Below, piece by piece: positions 20,936 through 29,514 of a DNA stretch of 64,000 bases (its first letter is position 1; each line of letters opens with the position of its first letter). This DNA comes from Planktothrix serta PCC 8927 (lineage in GTDB: Bacteria > Cyanobacteriota > Cyanobacteriia > Cyanobacteriales > Microcoleaceae). The stretch covers positions 105,430 to 169,429 of the forward strand of contig NZ_LR734877.1 of NCBI RefSeq assembly GCF_900010725.2, in the 5' to 3' direction. Made by a program: the position numbers and the translations under genes. A model generated the notes under the pieces. It saw nothing but the letters and a program-made list of their open reading frames with translations. It did no database searches and was not told where the DNA came from.

Positions 20936-21157
20936 ATGAAAACGAAGACTTTAACTGCTATTGTTTATCGGGAAGATGATCTTTATGTGGCTGAATGTCC
21001 TGAAGTTGGGACAGTTGATCAAGGTGAAACAATTGAAGAAGCGATCGCTAACCTGAAAGAAGCAACAAAACTTTATTTAGAAGAATGTCCTTTACCTGAT
21101 GACATTAGCCCCCGGTTTGTGACCAGTATTGAGGTAGATTATGCCGAAATTGCCTAG
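20936..21157 (+). CDS. hicB: HicB-family antitoxin
   Basis: The 73-residue product has the degenerate RNase-H-like HicB fold: KTLTAIVYREDDLYVAECPE, VDQGETIEEAIANLKEATKL and YLEECPLPD. It precedes and overlaps the HicA toxin gene by 17 bp, the antitoxin-first order seen in one hicBA group. It has no added HTH domain, so autoregulation may rely on another part or the complex. Confidence 0.9.
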   Translation: MKTKTLTAIVYREDDLYVAECPEVGTVDQGETIEEAIANLKEATKLYLEECPLPDDISPRFVTSIEVDYAEIA

Positions 21158-21368
21158 ACTATCTGCTAAAGAAACAATTGTTGTATTAGAACGTCTGGGA
21201 TTTTTTCAAACTCGTAAAACCGGGAGTCATGTTATTTTAAAAAAGACCATATCTGACGGTGAAATTGTCTGTGTTGTTCCGTTACACCGAGAATTAAAAG
21301 TGGGTACACTTAGAGGAATTTTAAGACAAGCTCAAATTACACCCGATGAATTTATTAATAATTTATAA
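21141..21368 (+). CDS. hicA: HicA-family mRNA interferase toxin
   Basis: The 75-residue toxin has the double-stranded-RNA-binding-like HicA fold: SAKETIVVLERLGFFQTRKT, then the catalytic GSHVILKK histidine and VVPLHRELKVGTLRGILRQA. It looks intact. HicA cleaves mRNA and is neutralised by HicB. Its start lies inside hicB, indicating translational coupling. Confidence 0.92.
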   Translation: MPKLPRLSAKETIVVLERLGFFQTRKTGSHVILKKTISDGEIVCVVPLHRELKVGTLRGILRQAQITPDEFINNL

Positions 21369-21426
21369 TTTTCTATTTATCGTGAGTCTAAATTAGTTGT
21401 AAAAATGGCTTAAAATCAAAATTATC

Positions 21427-21629
21427 GTAGGGGCGAGACACGCCCAAGGAGTGTCAACTTAAGTCATAATGCCCTGAACTAAAGTTCGGGCTAAGAGCTA
21501 AAGTCATCTAAAGATGACTCAAGACTTGTCTTTCTTAACCCGTTTTAACGGGTTTTAGCTTTGAGCCTGAAATTGATTTCAAGGCTTTTGGCGTTAAGTT
21601 GACACGGATGAGGCGTGCCTCGCCGCTAC
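21427..21629. repeat. Outer 18-bp inverted repeat interrupted by a MITE-like element
   Basis: GTAGGGGCGAGACACGCC at 21427-21444 is mirrored with two mismatches at 21612-21629. The intervening sequence is the MITE-like element plus about six bases on each side. This suggests that an older palindromic repeat was split by a later insertion. Confidence 0.6.
21451..21605 (+). mobile_element. MITE-like structured repeat, copy 1
   Basis: A 155-bp element with perfect 12-bp terminal inverted repeats (GTGTCAACTTAA / TTAAGTTGACAC). It contains four small palindromes: around AACTAAAGTT, GTCATCTAAAGATGAC, AACCCGTTTTAACGGGTT and GAAATTGATTTC. It has no coding capacity. A closely similar copy in the same orientation is at 24342-24498. 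It sits between convergent genes (hicA and the 21647-23050 gene). Confidence 0.75.
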
Positions 21630-21646
21630 AGAGGAATTTAGGTATT

Positions 21647-23050
21647 TTAAGCCTTAACTTGAAAATAATGATAAAGATTAGCGACGGTTAAATCTGGTAC
21701 TTCTTGCCAATTTTTAGGGGCTAATCCATTTAAACCTGTGGCGATCGCTTTATTAAAAATATAAGATTCCTGCTCCCGGCGTAATTCAGGTTTAACGATA
21801 AATTTTAATTGATCTCGTAAAGCCGAATAGTGAGATTTTTGTTTTAACTCCTCATAGATTTGCATTTCTAAAGGTTTAACTGTTATGTTATTTTGTGGTA
21901 ATTCTAAATTAACTGCTTCTGATGTTCCAGGTTCTAATATTGCTAACTGTTCCCGTTCATCCTTAGATAAGGTTTTAAACCAATTAGTATGATCTTGCCA
22001 AGATTTTAACGCTGTACAATCATGTATTTTAATTCGGGCTATTTCAGGAAACAGAAAATCAAGTTCTTCTTGGGAACTACATTGATCAATAATATTCAGT
22101 AACCCTTGATGAATTTTATTTTGCAGTTGTTCGAGGTGTTCATTAACGGCTGTTAATTGATTTTGAGCTTGATAAGCAGTAATAATGGCTTGTTCAATCG
22201 CCCAAGCGCATTCCATCCGACGCAGTTGACCCGCAGCACAAGTATTTTCTAATAGATGGGAGTTAGAGTAATCGGCTAAAGCATCATAGAGCGTATTTAA
22301 AACTCCTTGAATTTGATGATTTCTGTCATTAATTTCTTCCATTTTCATCGCCAATTTAAACCGATCTAAGGCTATGATGAATTTGCCATAAGCTTGTATT
22401 AAAATTAACCGATGTTGATTATATTTAATATCTTCTGCAACTTCATCAATTCGTCTAATAATACTATCGCCTTGATTCTTTAAGGCTACTTTTAGATCAA
22501 TAAATCCTCCCGTTACCGTTAATTTAAGTTGTTTGATATCTTCTCTTAACTTTAAAGTTTGATATAAATTTACAGCCGCAAGAACACCTGTTACCGCTAC
22601 ACCAACACCAATAACCGCAGTCGTTGATTGTAAAACTCCGAGACTTGCTTGTAATTGGTTAATTCCTTGATAGGTTTTCTGAAATCCTTGATGAACCTGA
22701 TACATTTGGGCTAAACCCATACCCACTTCCACAGGTGTGGTAATCGGTGCCAGGGGAATATTATTGATTATCGTACCTCCTGAGTTGGAAGAAACTAACT
22801 CAGAAAAAGTCTTGACTAAAGTAATACCCACTTCCACAGGTACAGTAATCGGTGCTAGGGGACTATTGTGCATTATTGTACCAATGGCGTGACCTGCAAA
22901 CTGACCCGCATTTGCTGTTCCTGACGCCCATCTAACTATGCTTAAAGGTACTCCTGATTTGGAATAGACTAACTCATAAACACCCTTGGCTAAACCTTCT
23001 TGAATTGCGGGAGAAAATACAAATTGCATGGAAGGACTGAAAAAAGACAT
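21647..23050 (-). CDS. Unknown protein with internal duplication and one hydrophobic segment
   Basis: I do not recognise this 467-residue protein. Two ~28-residue repeats lie near residues 53-80 and 92-120, sharing NSPLAPITVPVEVG and NIPLAPITTPVEVG. A hydrophobic stretch (TTAVIGVGVAVTGVLAAVNL, about 143-162) is flanked by helical sequence, and the rest is mostly helical and charged (LREDIKQLKLTV, YNQHRLILIQAYGKF). There is no signal peptide. A hydrophobic hairpin among helices recalls alpha-pore-forming proteins, but that is only a structural guess. It is divergent from the coiled-coil gene at 23308, and the pair is bracketed by two MITE-like copies. Confidence 0.7.
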   Translation of the reverse strand: MSFFSPSMQFVFSPAIQEGLAKGVYELVYSKSGVPLSIVRWASGTANAGQFAGHAIGTIMHNSPLAPITVPVEVGITLVKTFSELVSSNSGGTIINNIPLAPITTPVEVGMGLAQMYQVHQGFQKTYQGINQLQASLGVLQSTTAVIGVGVAVTGVLAAVNLYQTLKLREDIKQLKLTVTGGFIDLKVALKNQGDSIIRRIDEVAEDIKYNQHRLILIQAYGKFIIALDRFKLAMKMEEINDRNHQIQGVLNTLYDALADYSNSHLLENTCAAGQLRRMECAWAIEQAIITAYQAQNQLTAVNEHLEQLQNKIHQGLLNIIDQCSSQEELDFLFPEIARIKIHDCTALKSWQDHTNWFKTLSKDEREQLAILEPGTSEAVNLELPQNNITVKPLEMQIYEELKQKSHYSALRDQLKFIVKPELRREQESYIFNKAIATGLNGLAPKNWQEVPDLTVANLYHYFQVKA

Positions 23051-23307
23051 AATTTTTGACCTAACTCTTTAATTATTGTAAACTTATAATCCTCTAAAAA
23101 TTAACAGACATTGCTTAAATTTTGATCAATTATTTTTTTGTTTCGGTTATTTAAGTATTTTTACGAAAAACAAATTTATTTTGATTTTAATCCCTTCTAT
23201 TAAACCGTGTAAACACGGATAAATAGTTTATAAATTGTTACTGACTTATTTATCGTTCCTCTAATCCTGTAAAGTAGAACGGTATGCTTAATTGAGGTTG
23301 TAGTGCA

Positions 23308-24324
23308 ATGAATGAATTTTTAACTGTCTTCGAGTCCATGACTGATTCAATGGTTTCTGTACTGAACAATCCAGGTGAATCTTCCGAGTTGAAACAATCC
23401 GCAACGGAGTTAAATCAGTCAATTCAATCCTGTACTGAGGAGTTAAGACAGTCCGCAGCCCGATTAAAAGAGTTAATGGAAGTTAGTTATAAAGATTTAG
23501 ATCAGGCTGAAGATGTCTGGAATAGTAAAGCTAGAATTATGTCTGTCCCCAAGTCTGAACTCTGGGAACAAATAGGAGAATTAACAGCTATTGATTTTAG
23601 AATTCGTGAGTTACAGAAGAAATGTCAAACAGAAGTGATTCAAGAAATTAAAAATTTATGGTTAAATCAATGTGAACAGCTTAAAGAAACGTGGTTTAAA
23701 GATAGTAAAACCGGAACATATAAGCAAGACTTGGGTTATTCAGATAAAGATGGTATGATTCAAGGGTTAGATAAGGCAATAAAAGTTATCAATAATGAGG
23801 TGATCAGCAGTATCAATACAAATTTATTATTATTAAATGACGATTTGTTAAATTTGAATTTAGATTGTCTTCATGCAAAAATTAATTTTATAAATTCCCA
23901 AGATCGAATTAATTTCGCACTTAAAATAAGTTTTTATTCTGATCACAAAAATGAGGTGATTCATATAATAGAAAATAGTAGTGATCTTTTTTTAGAGTGG
24001 ATAAAACCAACTTGGGACTCATTCTTAAGCAACTTAAACAACATTTTTTCTCTAATCAAAAGAGAAACCTGGGATGATTTGGTTCTTAATGTTAATAAAA
24101 TCCTAGAAGACAATGTTCAAGATAGATTTTCTGAATGCTTTGATTTCGCTTTATCAACTACAACAGAAATTATTAATTTTTACAATGATATTTTAGAGAA
24201 ACAAAACCGATATGAACAAGAAACCCCCGAACAACGGGAAGGCGAAAAAGTCTGGATAGATCAACAACGTCAAAAATTAGATCAAGTTCAGAAACAAATT
24301 GATCTAATTTTGAGTGTCAGGTAG
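23308..24324 (+). CDS. Unknown all-helical coiled-coil protein
   Basis: A 338-residue acidic protein without signal peptide or clear membrane helix. The N-terminal ~120 residues read as long coiled-coil helices (LKQSATELNQSIQSCTEEL, LRQSAARLKELMEV, IRELQKKCQTEVIQEIKNLW). The C-terminal region is also helical (WIDQQRQKLDQVQKQIDLI). No catalytic motif is seen and no family is recognised. It shares a 257-bp divergent intergenic region with the 21647-23050 gene. Its stop is 17 bp before the second MITE-like copy. Confidence 0.7.
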   Translation: MNEFLTVFESMTDSMVSVLNNPGESSELKQSATELNQSIQSCTEELRQSAARLKELMEVSYKDLDQAEDVWNSKARIMSVPKSELWEQIGELTAIDFRIRELQKKCQTEVIQEIKNLWLNQCEQLKETWFKDSKTGTYKQDLGYSDKDGMIQGLDKAIKVINNEVISSINTNLLLLNDDLLNLNLDCLHAKINFINSQDRINFALKISFYSDHKNEVIHIIENSSDLFLEWIKPTWDSFLSNLNNIFSLIKRETWDDLVLNVNKILEDNVQDRFSECFDFALSTTTEIINFYNDILEKQNRYEQETPEQREGEKVWIDQQRQKLDQVQKQIDLILSVR

Positions 24325-24341
24325 GGTGAGCCATGCCATTG

Positions 24342-24498
24342 GTGTCAACTTAACCCCTGTTAGCCCTGAACTAAAGTTCGGGCTAAGAAGCTCAAGTCAT
24401 CTAAAGATGACTAAAACTGTTGTTCATTAACCCGTTTTAACGGGTTTTAGCTTTGAGCCTGAAATTTATTTCAAGGCTTTTAGCACGATTGTTGACAC
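24342..24498 (+). mobile_element. MITE-like structured repeat, copy 2
   Basis: A 157-bp element in the same orientation as copy 1 and sharing most of its internal palindromes (AACTAAAGTT, GTCATCTAAAGATGAC, AACCCGTTTTAACGGGTT). Terminal repeats are GTGTCAAC / GTTGACAC, extending outward to CCATTGGTGTCAAC / GTTGACACCGATGG with one mismatch. It lies between two convergent genes (23308-24324 and ugd) and could form terminator hairpins. Confidence 0.75.
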
Positions 24499-24540
24499 CG
24501 ATGGAGCCATGCCCACCCTAATTTTACATTAACCTACAGA

Positions 24541-25908
24541 TTAATGTCCAATACCGACATATTGGAAACCTGCGGCTTCTAATTGTTTTCGATCTAAGAA
24601 ATTACGGCCATCAATCATAAATGCCGAGTGCATTTTTTTCGCCATTTTCGCATAATCGAGGTTTTGGAATTGCGCCCAGTCTGTAATTAAAATTAACGCA
24701 TCACAGCCATCAGCTAACAATTCAGGATCAGTTTCAACGATCACACCCGTTAACCCATGACGCATTCCACTTTGAGAAATAATCGGATCATAAGCTTTAA
24801 CTTTTGCCCCTAAACGGTTCAATTCTTGGATAATATCTAAAGCAGGAGCATCGCGTAAATCGTCCGTATCAGCTTTAAAAGTTAATCCCAATAACCCGAC
24901 GGTTTTGCCTTTGAGAATTTTCAGAACTTGTTGTAATTTGTCAATAGCAATCGTGCGTTGACGGTTATTAACTTCTACCGCCGCTTTTAACAATTGGGCT
25001 TCATAATTATAGTCATCAGCCGTATGAATTAAAGCCGAAACATCTTTCGGGAAACAGGAACCCCCCCAACCAATTCCGGCTTGTAAAAACTTATTACCAA
25101 TGCGAGAATCTAAGCCAATTCCTTGAGCCACTTGTTTAACATCAGCACCGACGCGATCGCAAATATTAGCAATTTCATTAATAAAGCTAATTTTAGTTGC
25201 CAAGAACGAGTTAGCCGCATATTTAATCATTTCCGCCGAACTCAGATCCGTTAACACAATTGGAACTGGGGGTAAAGAAGGATGATCAGAATATTTCCTT
25301 GATACTAACGGTGTATATAATTCCTGCATCACTGAGAGGGCTTTTTTGCTATTACTTCCTAACACAATTCGATCAGGATTAAAGGTGTCATAAACCGCCG
25401 AACCTTCGCGTAAAAATTCGGGGTTACTAACAACATCAAATTCGACTTCAACGGGTGTTCCTGCTAACCCTTTTTCTTTTTGTCGCTCGGAAACACCATC
25501 TAAAACAATCATCCGCACCCAGTCACCAGAACCAATAGGTACAGTGGATTTATTCACAATTACCTTATAACCTTTCGTCAGGTTAGCACCAATACCTCGC
25601 GCGACGGCTTCGACATAACGAGTATCACTTTCTCCTGTTGGTAACGGTGGGGTTCCGACAGCAATAAATAATACCTCGCCATGTTCAACACCCGCAGTTA
25701 AATCAGAAGAAAAATCCAGACGTCCAGACTCCATACAGGATTTCATTAATTCGGGTAATCCCGGTTCATAAATCGGCGATTGTCCCGACTTCATTAATTT
25801 GACTTTTTCTTCGTTATTATCAATACAAATGACATCATGCCCGATCTGCGCCAAACAAACTCCTGTGACTAAACCTACATATCCCGTTCCAATCACACAA
25901 ACACGCAT
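24541..25908 (-). CDS. ugd: UDP-glucose 6-dehydrogenase
   Basis: Ugd oxidises UDP-glucose to UDP-glucuronate with two NAD. The 455-residue product has the Rossmann start MRVCVIGTGYVGLVTGVCLA, the substrate segment SPIYEPGLPEL, FLREGSAVYDTFNPDRIVLG and the catalytic cysteine in GWGGSCFPKDVSAL, followed by the C-terminal domain GLTFKADTDDLRDAPAL. It lies 87 bp downstream of the UDP-glucuronate decarboxylase gene in the same direction, so the two consecutive steps to UDP-xylose are probably co-expressed. Confidence 0.95.
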   Translation of the reverse strand: MRVCVIGTGYVGLVTGVCLAQIGHDVICIDNNEEKVKLMKSGQSPIYEPGLPELMKSCMESGRLDFSSDLTAGVEHGEVLFIAVGTPPLPTGESDTRYVEAVARGIGANLTKGYKVIVNKSTVPIGSGDWVRMIVLDGVSERQKEKGLAGTPVEVEFDVVSNPEFLREGSAVYDTFNPDRIVLGSNSKKALSVMQELYTPLVSRKYSDHPSLPPVPIVLTDLSSAEMIKYAANSFLATKISFINEIANICDRVGADVKQVAQGIGLDSRIGNKFLQAGIGWGGSCFPKDVSALIHTADDYNYEAQLLKAAVEVNNRQRTIAIDKLQQVLKILKGKTVGLLGLTFKADTDDLRDAPALDIIQELNRLGAKVKAYDPIISQSGMRHGLTGVIVETDPELLADGCDALILITDWAQFQNLDYAKMAKKMHSAFMIDGRNFLDRKQLEAAGFQYVGIGH

Positions 25909-25947
25909 AAATCTATCCTCAATTTTTTGACTACATACTAATAACTG

Positions 25948-25975
25948 GTTAACGGTTAACCGTTAACCGTTAACT
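25948..25975. repeat. Heptameric tandem repeat (GTTAACC/G)n
   Basis: Four overlapping GTTAAC units spaced seven bases apart lie between ugd and the decarboxylase gene, directly upstream of ugd on the minus strand. Because GTTAAC is itself palindromic, the array can also fold into hairpins. Confidence 0.75.
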
Positions 25976-25995
25976 CGTTTCCATTCTACTGTCTG

Positions 25996-27924
25996 TTAAC
26001 TTTTGTAGATGCGTTCCCGAAAATCGTTCACTGTCAATTTTAATCCTTGATCCAGTGGGATTGTCGGTTCCCAATTCAGATAAGTTTTAGCACGAGTAAT
26101 ATCGGGTTGTCGCTGTTTAGGATCATCCTCGGGTAGAGGTTTAAATTGAATTTCTGCATCGGGGTTGACCATATCCTGAATTTTTTGGGCTAATTCTAAA
26201 ATGGTATATTCCCCTGGATTCCCGATATTAATAGGGCCAGTCTGATCGCTATTCATCAAACGGATGAATCCCTCTACCAAGTCTGACACATAACAGAAGC
26301 TTCGAGTTTGGGAACCATCACCATAAACCGTTAAGGGAACACCTCGCAGGGCTTGAACAATAAAGTTACTGACCACACGACCATCATTTTCTAACATTCG
26401 TGGGCCATAAGTATTGAAAATCCGCACCACCCGAATATCTACCCCATTTTGGCGGTGATAATCAAAGGCTAAGGTTTCCGCAACCCGCTTTCCTTCGTCG
26501 TAACAGTTACCGCAAAAGGCAACCCGTCCATTACGACGCACACAAACAACATGATTTTTCACATTCACACAATACACTTTCCCGACATAGTGAAACCGTT
26601 CTGGCTCAACTAAATTGGCATCAATGGCGGGACGGATATTAACGCGATAGAGGTCACGTCCGATGGCATGGGAAACAACAGAAGCAGCATATCCACAACG
26701 CAGGGCTAATTCTTGTACATCGTCAGCCAATTGCTTAGATTTGCTGTAGTAGGTATAACAATTACCCCGTTGACTTCCATCTCCTAAAATTAAGGCGTTG
26801 AAAAGAATTAAGGATTGACGTCGTGACAATTGCAAAAACTCACGGGGAATATATTTATCCCCGGATTTACCCAAAGGTAATAAAGTCTCTGCTAATTGTT
26901 GACTACAAATCCGAAATTGATGGTGATCGGAATCAAAAAATTTCCAAGGTAAACGTTGGAGACAGTCGGCAATTTTTGTCCGTCCTTCGGGGTTTTCTTG
27001 AGCAATTAAGATGTTATAGTCCGCCACATCATAATCAGCACCCCCCACCGCACGCATCCGTCGCCGGACATGAACACAACCTTCAGAAATGTAATAACCC
27101 AGGAACTCTAGCCAGTCATCCATTTTAACTTTCTCAACCCGCACTTTCCCATGACGTGGTGCTGGGTCTAAATCAAATTCTTCTTGGTCTGAGGCGTCAA
27201 ATTCTGCACCCGTAACCACTCGCCAAGAATGCCAGTGTTTGTCCTCACCCGCTTGAATTGACTTTAATTTCCCGGTTTTACCCCGAACATACATCCAGTG
27301 GTTGGGGGTGACACAAAGATCAAATTTACTGTTAGCAAACCGCAACATTTCCCCAATGTAGGGTTGAACAATATATTCATCGGGAACGTGATATTCAATT
27401 TGATGGTTTTCGTTGAGGGTGGCAACTTTGACCCCCGGTTGCAAGTTAGGGAACTGAACCCAACCTTGCTCGGTTAAAATTTCTGTTTCTGGATCGTAAC
27501 AGGATCGAATCCCAATACAGTTGACGTTTCCGCGATAGTCTTCCGTTTGGGGATGGACATCAGGATCACCGTAGACTTCCGAAGTGGAGGCTAGGAAAAA
27601 CCGGGCTTTGATGCGTTTGGCTAACCCCAACATATTCAGGGTTCCCAATACATTCGTTTTGATGGTTTTGACCGGGTTGTATTGGTAGTGAACTGGAGAG
27701 GCGGGACAGGCTAAATGGTAAATTTGATCGGCTTCTAACCGAATGGGTTCGGTAATATCATGGCGGATCAATTCAAAATAGGGATTACCTATCCATTTGA
27801 GGATATTTCGTTTTGTCCCGGTAAAGAAGTTATCAAGGCAGATCACTTCATGGCCTTGTTCCATTAAGCGATCAATCAGGTGTGAACCAATAAAACCTGC
27901 GCCACCTGTGACTAAAATTCTCAT
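25996..27924 (-). CDS. UDP-glucuronate decarboxylase-like NAD-dependent SDR enzyme, interrupted by an intein
   Basis: The host enzyme is an extended short-chain dehydrogenase of the UXS type, converting UDP-glucuronate to UDP-xylose. It shows MRILVTGGAGFIGSHLIDRL, LDNFFTGTKRNI, YHLACPASPVHYQ, STSEVYGDP, FNTYGPRM and YGDGSQTRSF. Residues 1-141 and 474-642 join to a 310-residue enzyme of normal length. Residues 142-473 are an intein inserted directly before the catalytic Tyr of C-YDEGK, so the unspliced product should be inactive. The name rests on UXS-type motifs and on the adjacent ugd gene. A dTDP-glucose dehydratase-like activity is less likely. Confidence 0.93.
   Translation of the reverse strand: MRILVTGGAGFIGSHLIDRLMEQGHEVICLDNFFTGTKRNILKWIGNPYFELIRHDITEPIRLEADQIYHLACPASPVHYQYNPVKTIKTNVLGTLNMLGLAKRIKARFFLASTSEVYGDPDVHPQTEDYRGNVNCIGIRSCYDPETEILTEQGWVQFPNLQPGVKVATLNENHQIEYHVPDEYIVQPYIGEMLRFANSKFDLCVTPNHWMYVRGKTGKLKSIQAGEDKHWHSWRVVTGAEFDASDQEEFDLDPAPRHGKVRVEKVKMDDWLEFLGYYISEGCVHVRRRMRAVGGADYDVADYNILIAQENPEGRTKIADCLQRLPWKFFDSDHHQFRICSQQLAETLLPLGKSGDKYIPREFLQLSRRQSLILFNALILGDGSQRGNCYTYYSKSKQLADDVQELALRCGYAASVVSHAIGRDLYRVNIRPAIDANLVEPERFHYVGKVYCVNVKNHVVCVRRNGRVAFCGNCYDEGKRVAETLAFDYHRQNGVDIRVVRIFNTYGPRMLENDGRVVSNFIVQALRGVPLTVYGDGSQTRSFCYVSDLVEGFIRLMNSDQTGPINIGNPGEYTILELAQKIQDMVNPDAEIQFKPLPEDDPKQRQPDITRAKTYLNWEPTIPLDQGLKLTVNDFRERIYKS
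26506..27501 (-). other. Intein with LAGLIDADG-type homing endonuclease (332 residues)
   Basis: The insert begins with Cys 142 in CYDPETEILTEQGW (block A) and contains the block B TPNH motif at residues 206-209. Two dodecapeptide-like motifs follow: LEFLGYYISEG near 262-272 and ALILGDGS near 377-384. It ends VVCVRRNGRVAFCGN before the extein Cys 474 (blocks F and G). The codons were checked: TGT at 27501-27499 and AAC at 26508-26506. The penultimate residue is Gly rather than the usual His, a known but uncommon variation. Splicing should restore SC-YDEGK in the host enzyme. Confidence 0.93.
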
Positions 27925-28124
27925 GCTTGCACTCGCTCAGAAATTGTAGAGAGTTGAAATGGTGTGGACAACAATCAATCGCAGGTAAGCTGAATCCACT
28001 ATCAATTGACAAAAGTTAAGACTTGGCCCTGGACACACCCCAGCTATACCCTACAACCTGATATGTTGCTGTCCGTTCCAACATCTATCCTACTCGATTT
28101 TGGATATTGATCCGTCTTTTTTGT

Positions 28125-28800
28125 TGAGGCGGGTTTACCAAAAGGGGCGGGTTTAGTTTAGGGGCGGGTTTAGTAAGATTATTACTGAGAATTGAATATT
28201 ATTACAGAACCCGCCCCTACAATTTGTTGAAAAATTGCGATGGCGTAGCCGCCGCCTTGCGGCATCGCATTTCAAGAATAATTAACAACCGTAGGGGCGG
28301 GTTCCAAGATGAGCTTTAATGATCAGTAATTATCTCCCTAAACCCGCCCTCCTATTCTCAGGCTATTCTCAGGCGATCGCTATTAAGAAGAAGAAGGGCG
28401 GGTTTAGATAGGTTATTGGTGAGTATTGAATATTGTTGCAGAACCCGCCCCTACAATTTATTGTTGAAAAAATTGCGATCGCCTTGGCTAAATAATTAAC
28501 AATTCAACCGTAGGGGCGGGTTCCAAGACCATCTTTAATGATCAATAATTATCTCCCAAAACCCGCCCTTTCTTTCTTCTCAGGCGATCGCATTTAAGAA
28601 GGGCGGGTTTAGCAAGGTTATTGATAACAATTGAATATTGTTGCAGAACCCGCCCCTACAATTTGTTAAAAAATGGCGATCGCATTGGCTAAATAATTAA
28701 CAACTGAACCGTAGGGGCGGGTTCCAAGACCATCTTTAATAATCAGTAATTATCTCCCTAAACCCGCCCTCTCTTTCTTCTCAGGCGATCGCATTTAAGA
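28125..28800. repeat. Tandem array of ~205-bp structured repeats
   Basis: At least three units follow each other, with clear repeat starts at 28394 and 28599 (period 205) and a more diverged unit before them. Each unit forms two large hairpins with GC-rich arms (GGGCGGGTTT / AACCCGCCC) in an AT-rich background, with HIP1 octamers between them. The first unit carries an extra small palindrome at 28236-28269. There are no coding frames. The array fills the gap between the intein-bearing gene and the second Uma2 gene. Related single copies are at 30465-30660 and at the window end. Confidence 0.85.
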
Positions 28801-28813
28801 GTATTAGAATAAA

Positions 28814-29434
28814 CTAAACTACACCAGCTTGAAAAATCTGGTTTGCTGTGAGGTTCAAATCTGGAAAAGTTTGCGACACAATGCGGTCGTTTTCTCGAAA
28901 CTTGACGATTTGATATTCACCGTCAACCAAATTACAGATAGAAATTGTCGGTTGTTTGGGATTTCCAATAAAATTGCGTCCGCCCAAAGCAGCATAATCG
29001 ATAATCCAATATTCCGGTATCCCCATCTCCTCATAATCAGCATATTTCAAATAGTAATCATCTCGCCAATTAGTTGATACAACCTCAATTACCAAAGGGA
29101 TCGATGCAGCTAAACTGAGGGTAGATTGTTTTTGCCATAATGTTTCGTTCGCCAGATTTGCGCGATCAAGTACCAAGATATCAGGGAAATAACCACAATC
29201 TTTTTCAGGAGGTCTAACTATCACTTGGCGGGGGATACCGTAGGGTAATTTCAGACGTTTAATCTCAACAGGAATTTCGATGCTAAGAAAACTGATCACT
29301 TCCTCATGTTCGCCTACGGGTTGTGCCATCTCAACAATATCTCCATTATGCAGTTCGTAGCGTACCGCCGAATTTTCTGGCAGCCACTCCACAAATTCCT
29401 CGAAGTTTACGAGTTTGGGTAAAGCTTGAGTCAT
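28814..29434 (-). CDS. Uma2 family (DUF820) putative endonuclease
   Basis: The 206-residue protein has FEEFVEWLPENSAVRYELHN, the PD-(D/E)XK-like YFPDILVLDRANL and PLVIEVVSTNWRDDYYLK, followed by EEMGIPEYWIIDYAALGG. It is a compact form without the coiled-coil tail of the 6117-6899 paralogue. The target is unknown. The 3' end abuts the repeat array. Confidence 0.88.
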   Translation of the reverse strand: MTQALPKLVNFEEFVEWLPENSAVRYELHNGDIVEMAQPVGEHEEVISFLSIEIPVEIKRLKLPYGIPRQVIVRPPEKDCGYFPDILVLDRANLANETLWQKQSTLSLAASIPLVIEVVSTNWRDDYYLKYADYEEMGIPEYWIIDYAALGGRNFIGNPKQPTISICNLVDGEYQIVKFRENDRIVSQTFPDLNLTANQIFQAGVV

Positions 29435-29514
29435 AGGTTTTAAGAATTACTGATAATATAAATTATCGAAAAATTGGGTTTAAAACCCCTAATACCTAGT
29501 TAGGCTTTATATTA

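Noticed and set aside
28125-28800. CRISPR array
   Set aside because: Units are ~205 bp, with large hairpins and similar intervening sequence; there are no short repeats with unique spacers and no cas genes.
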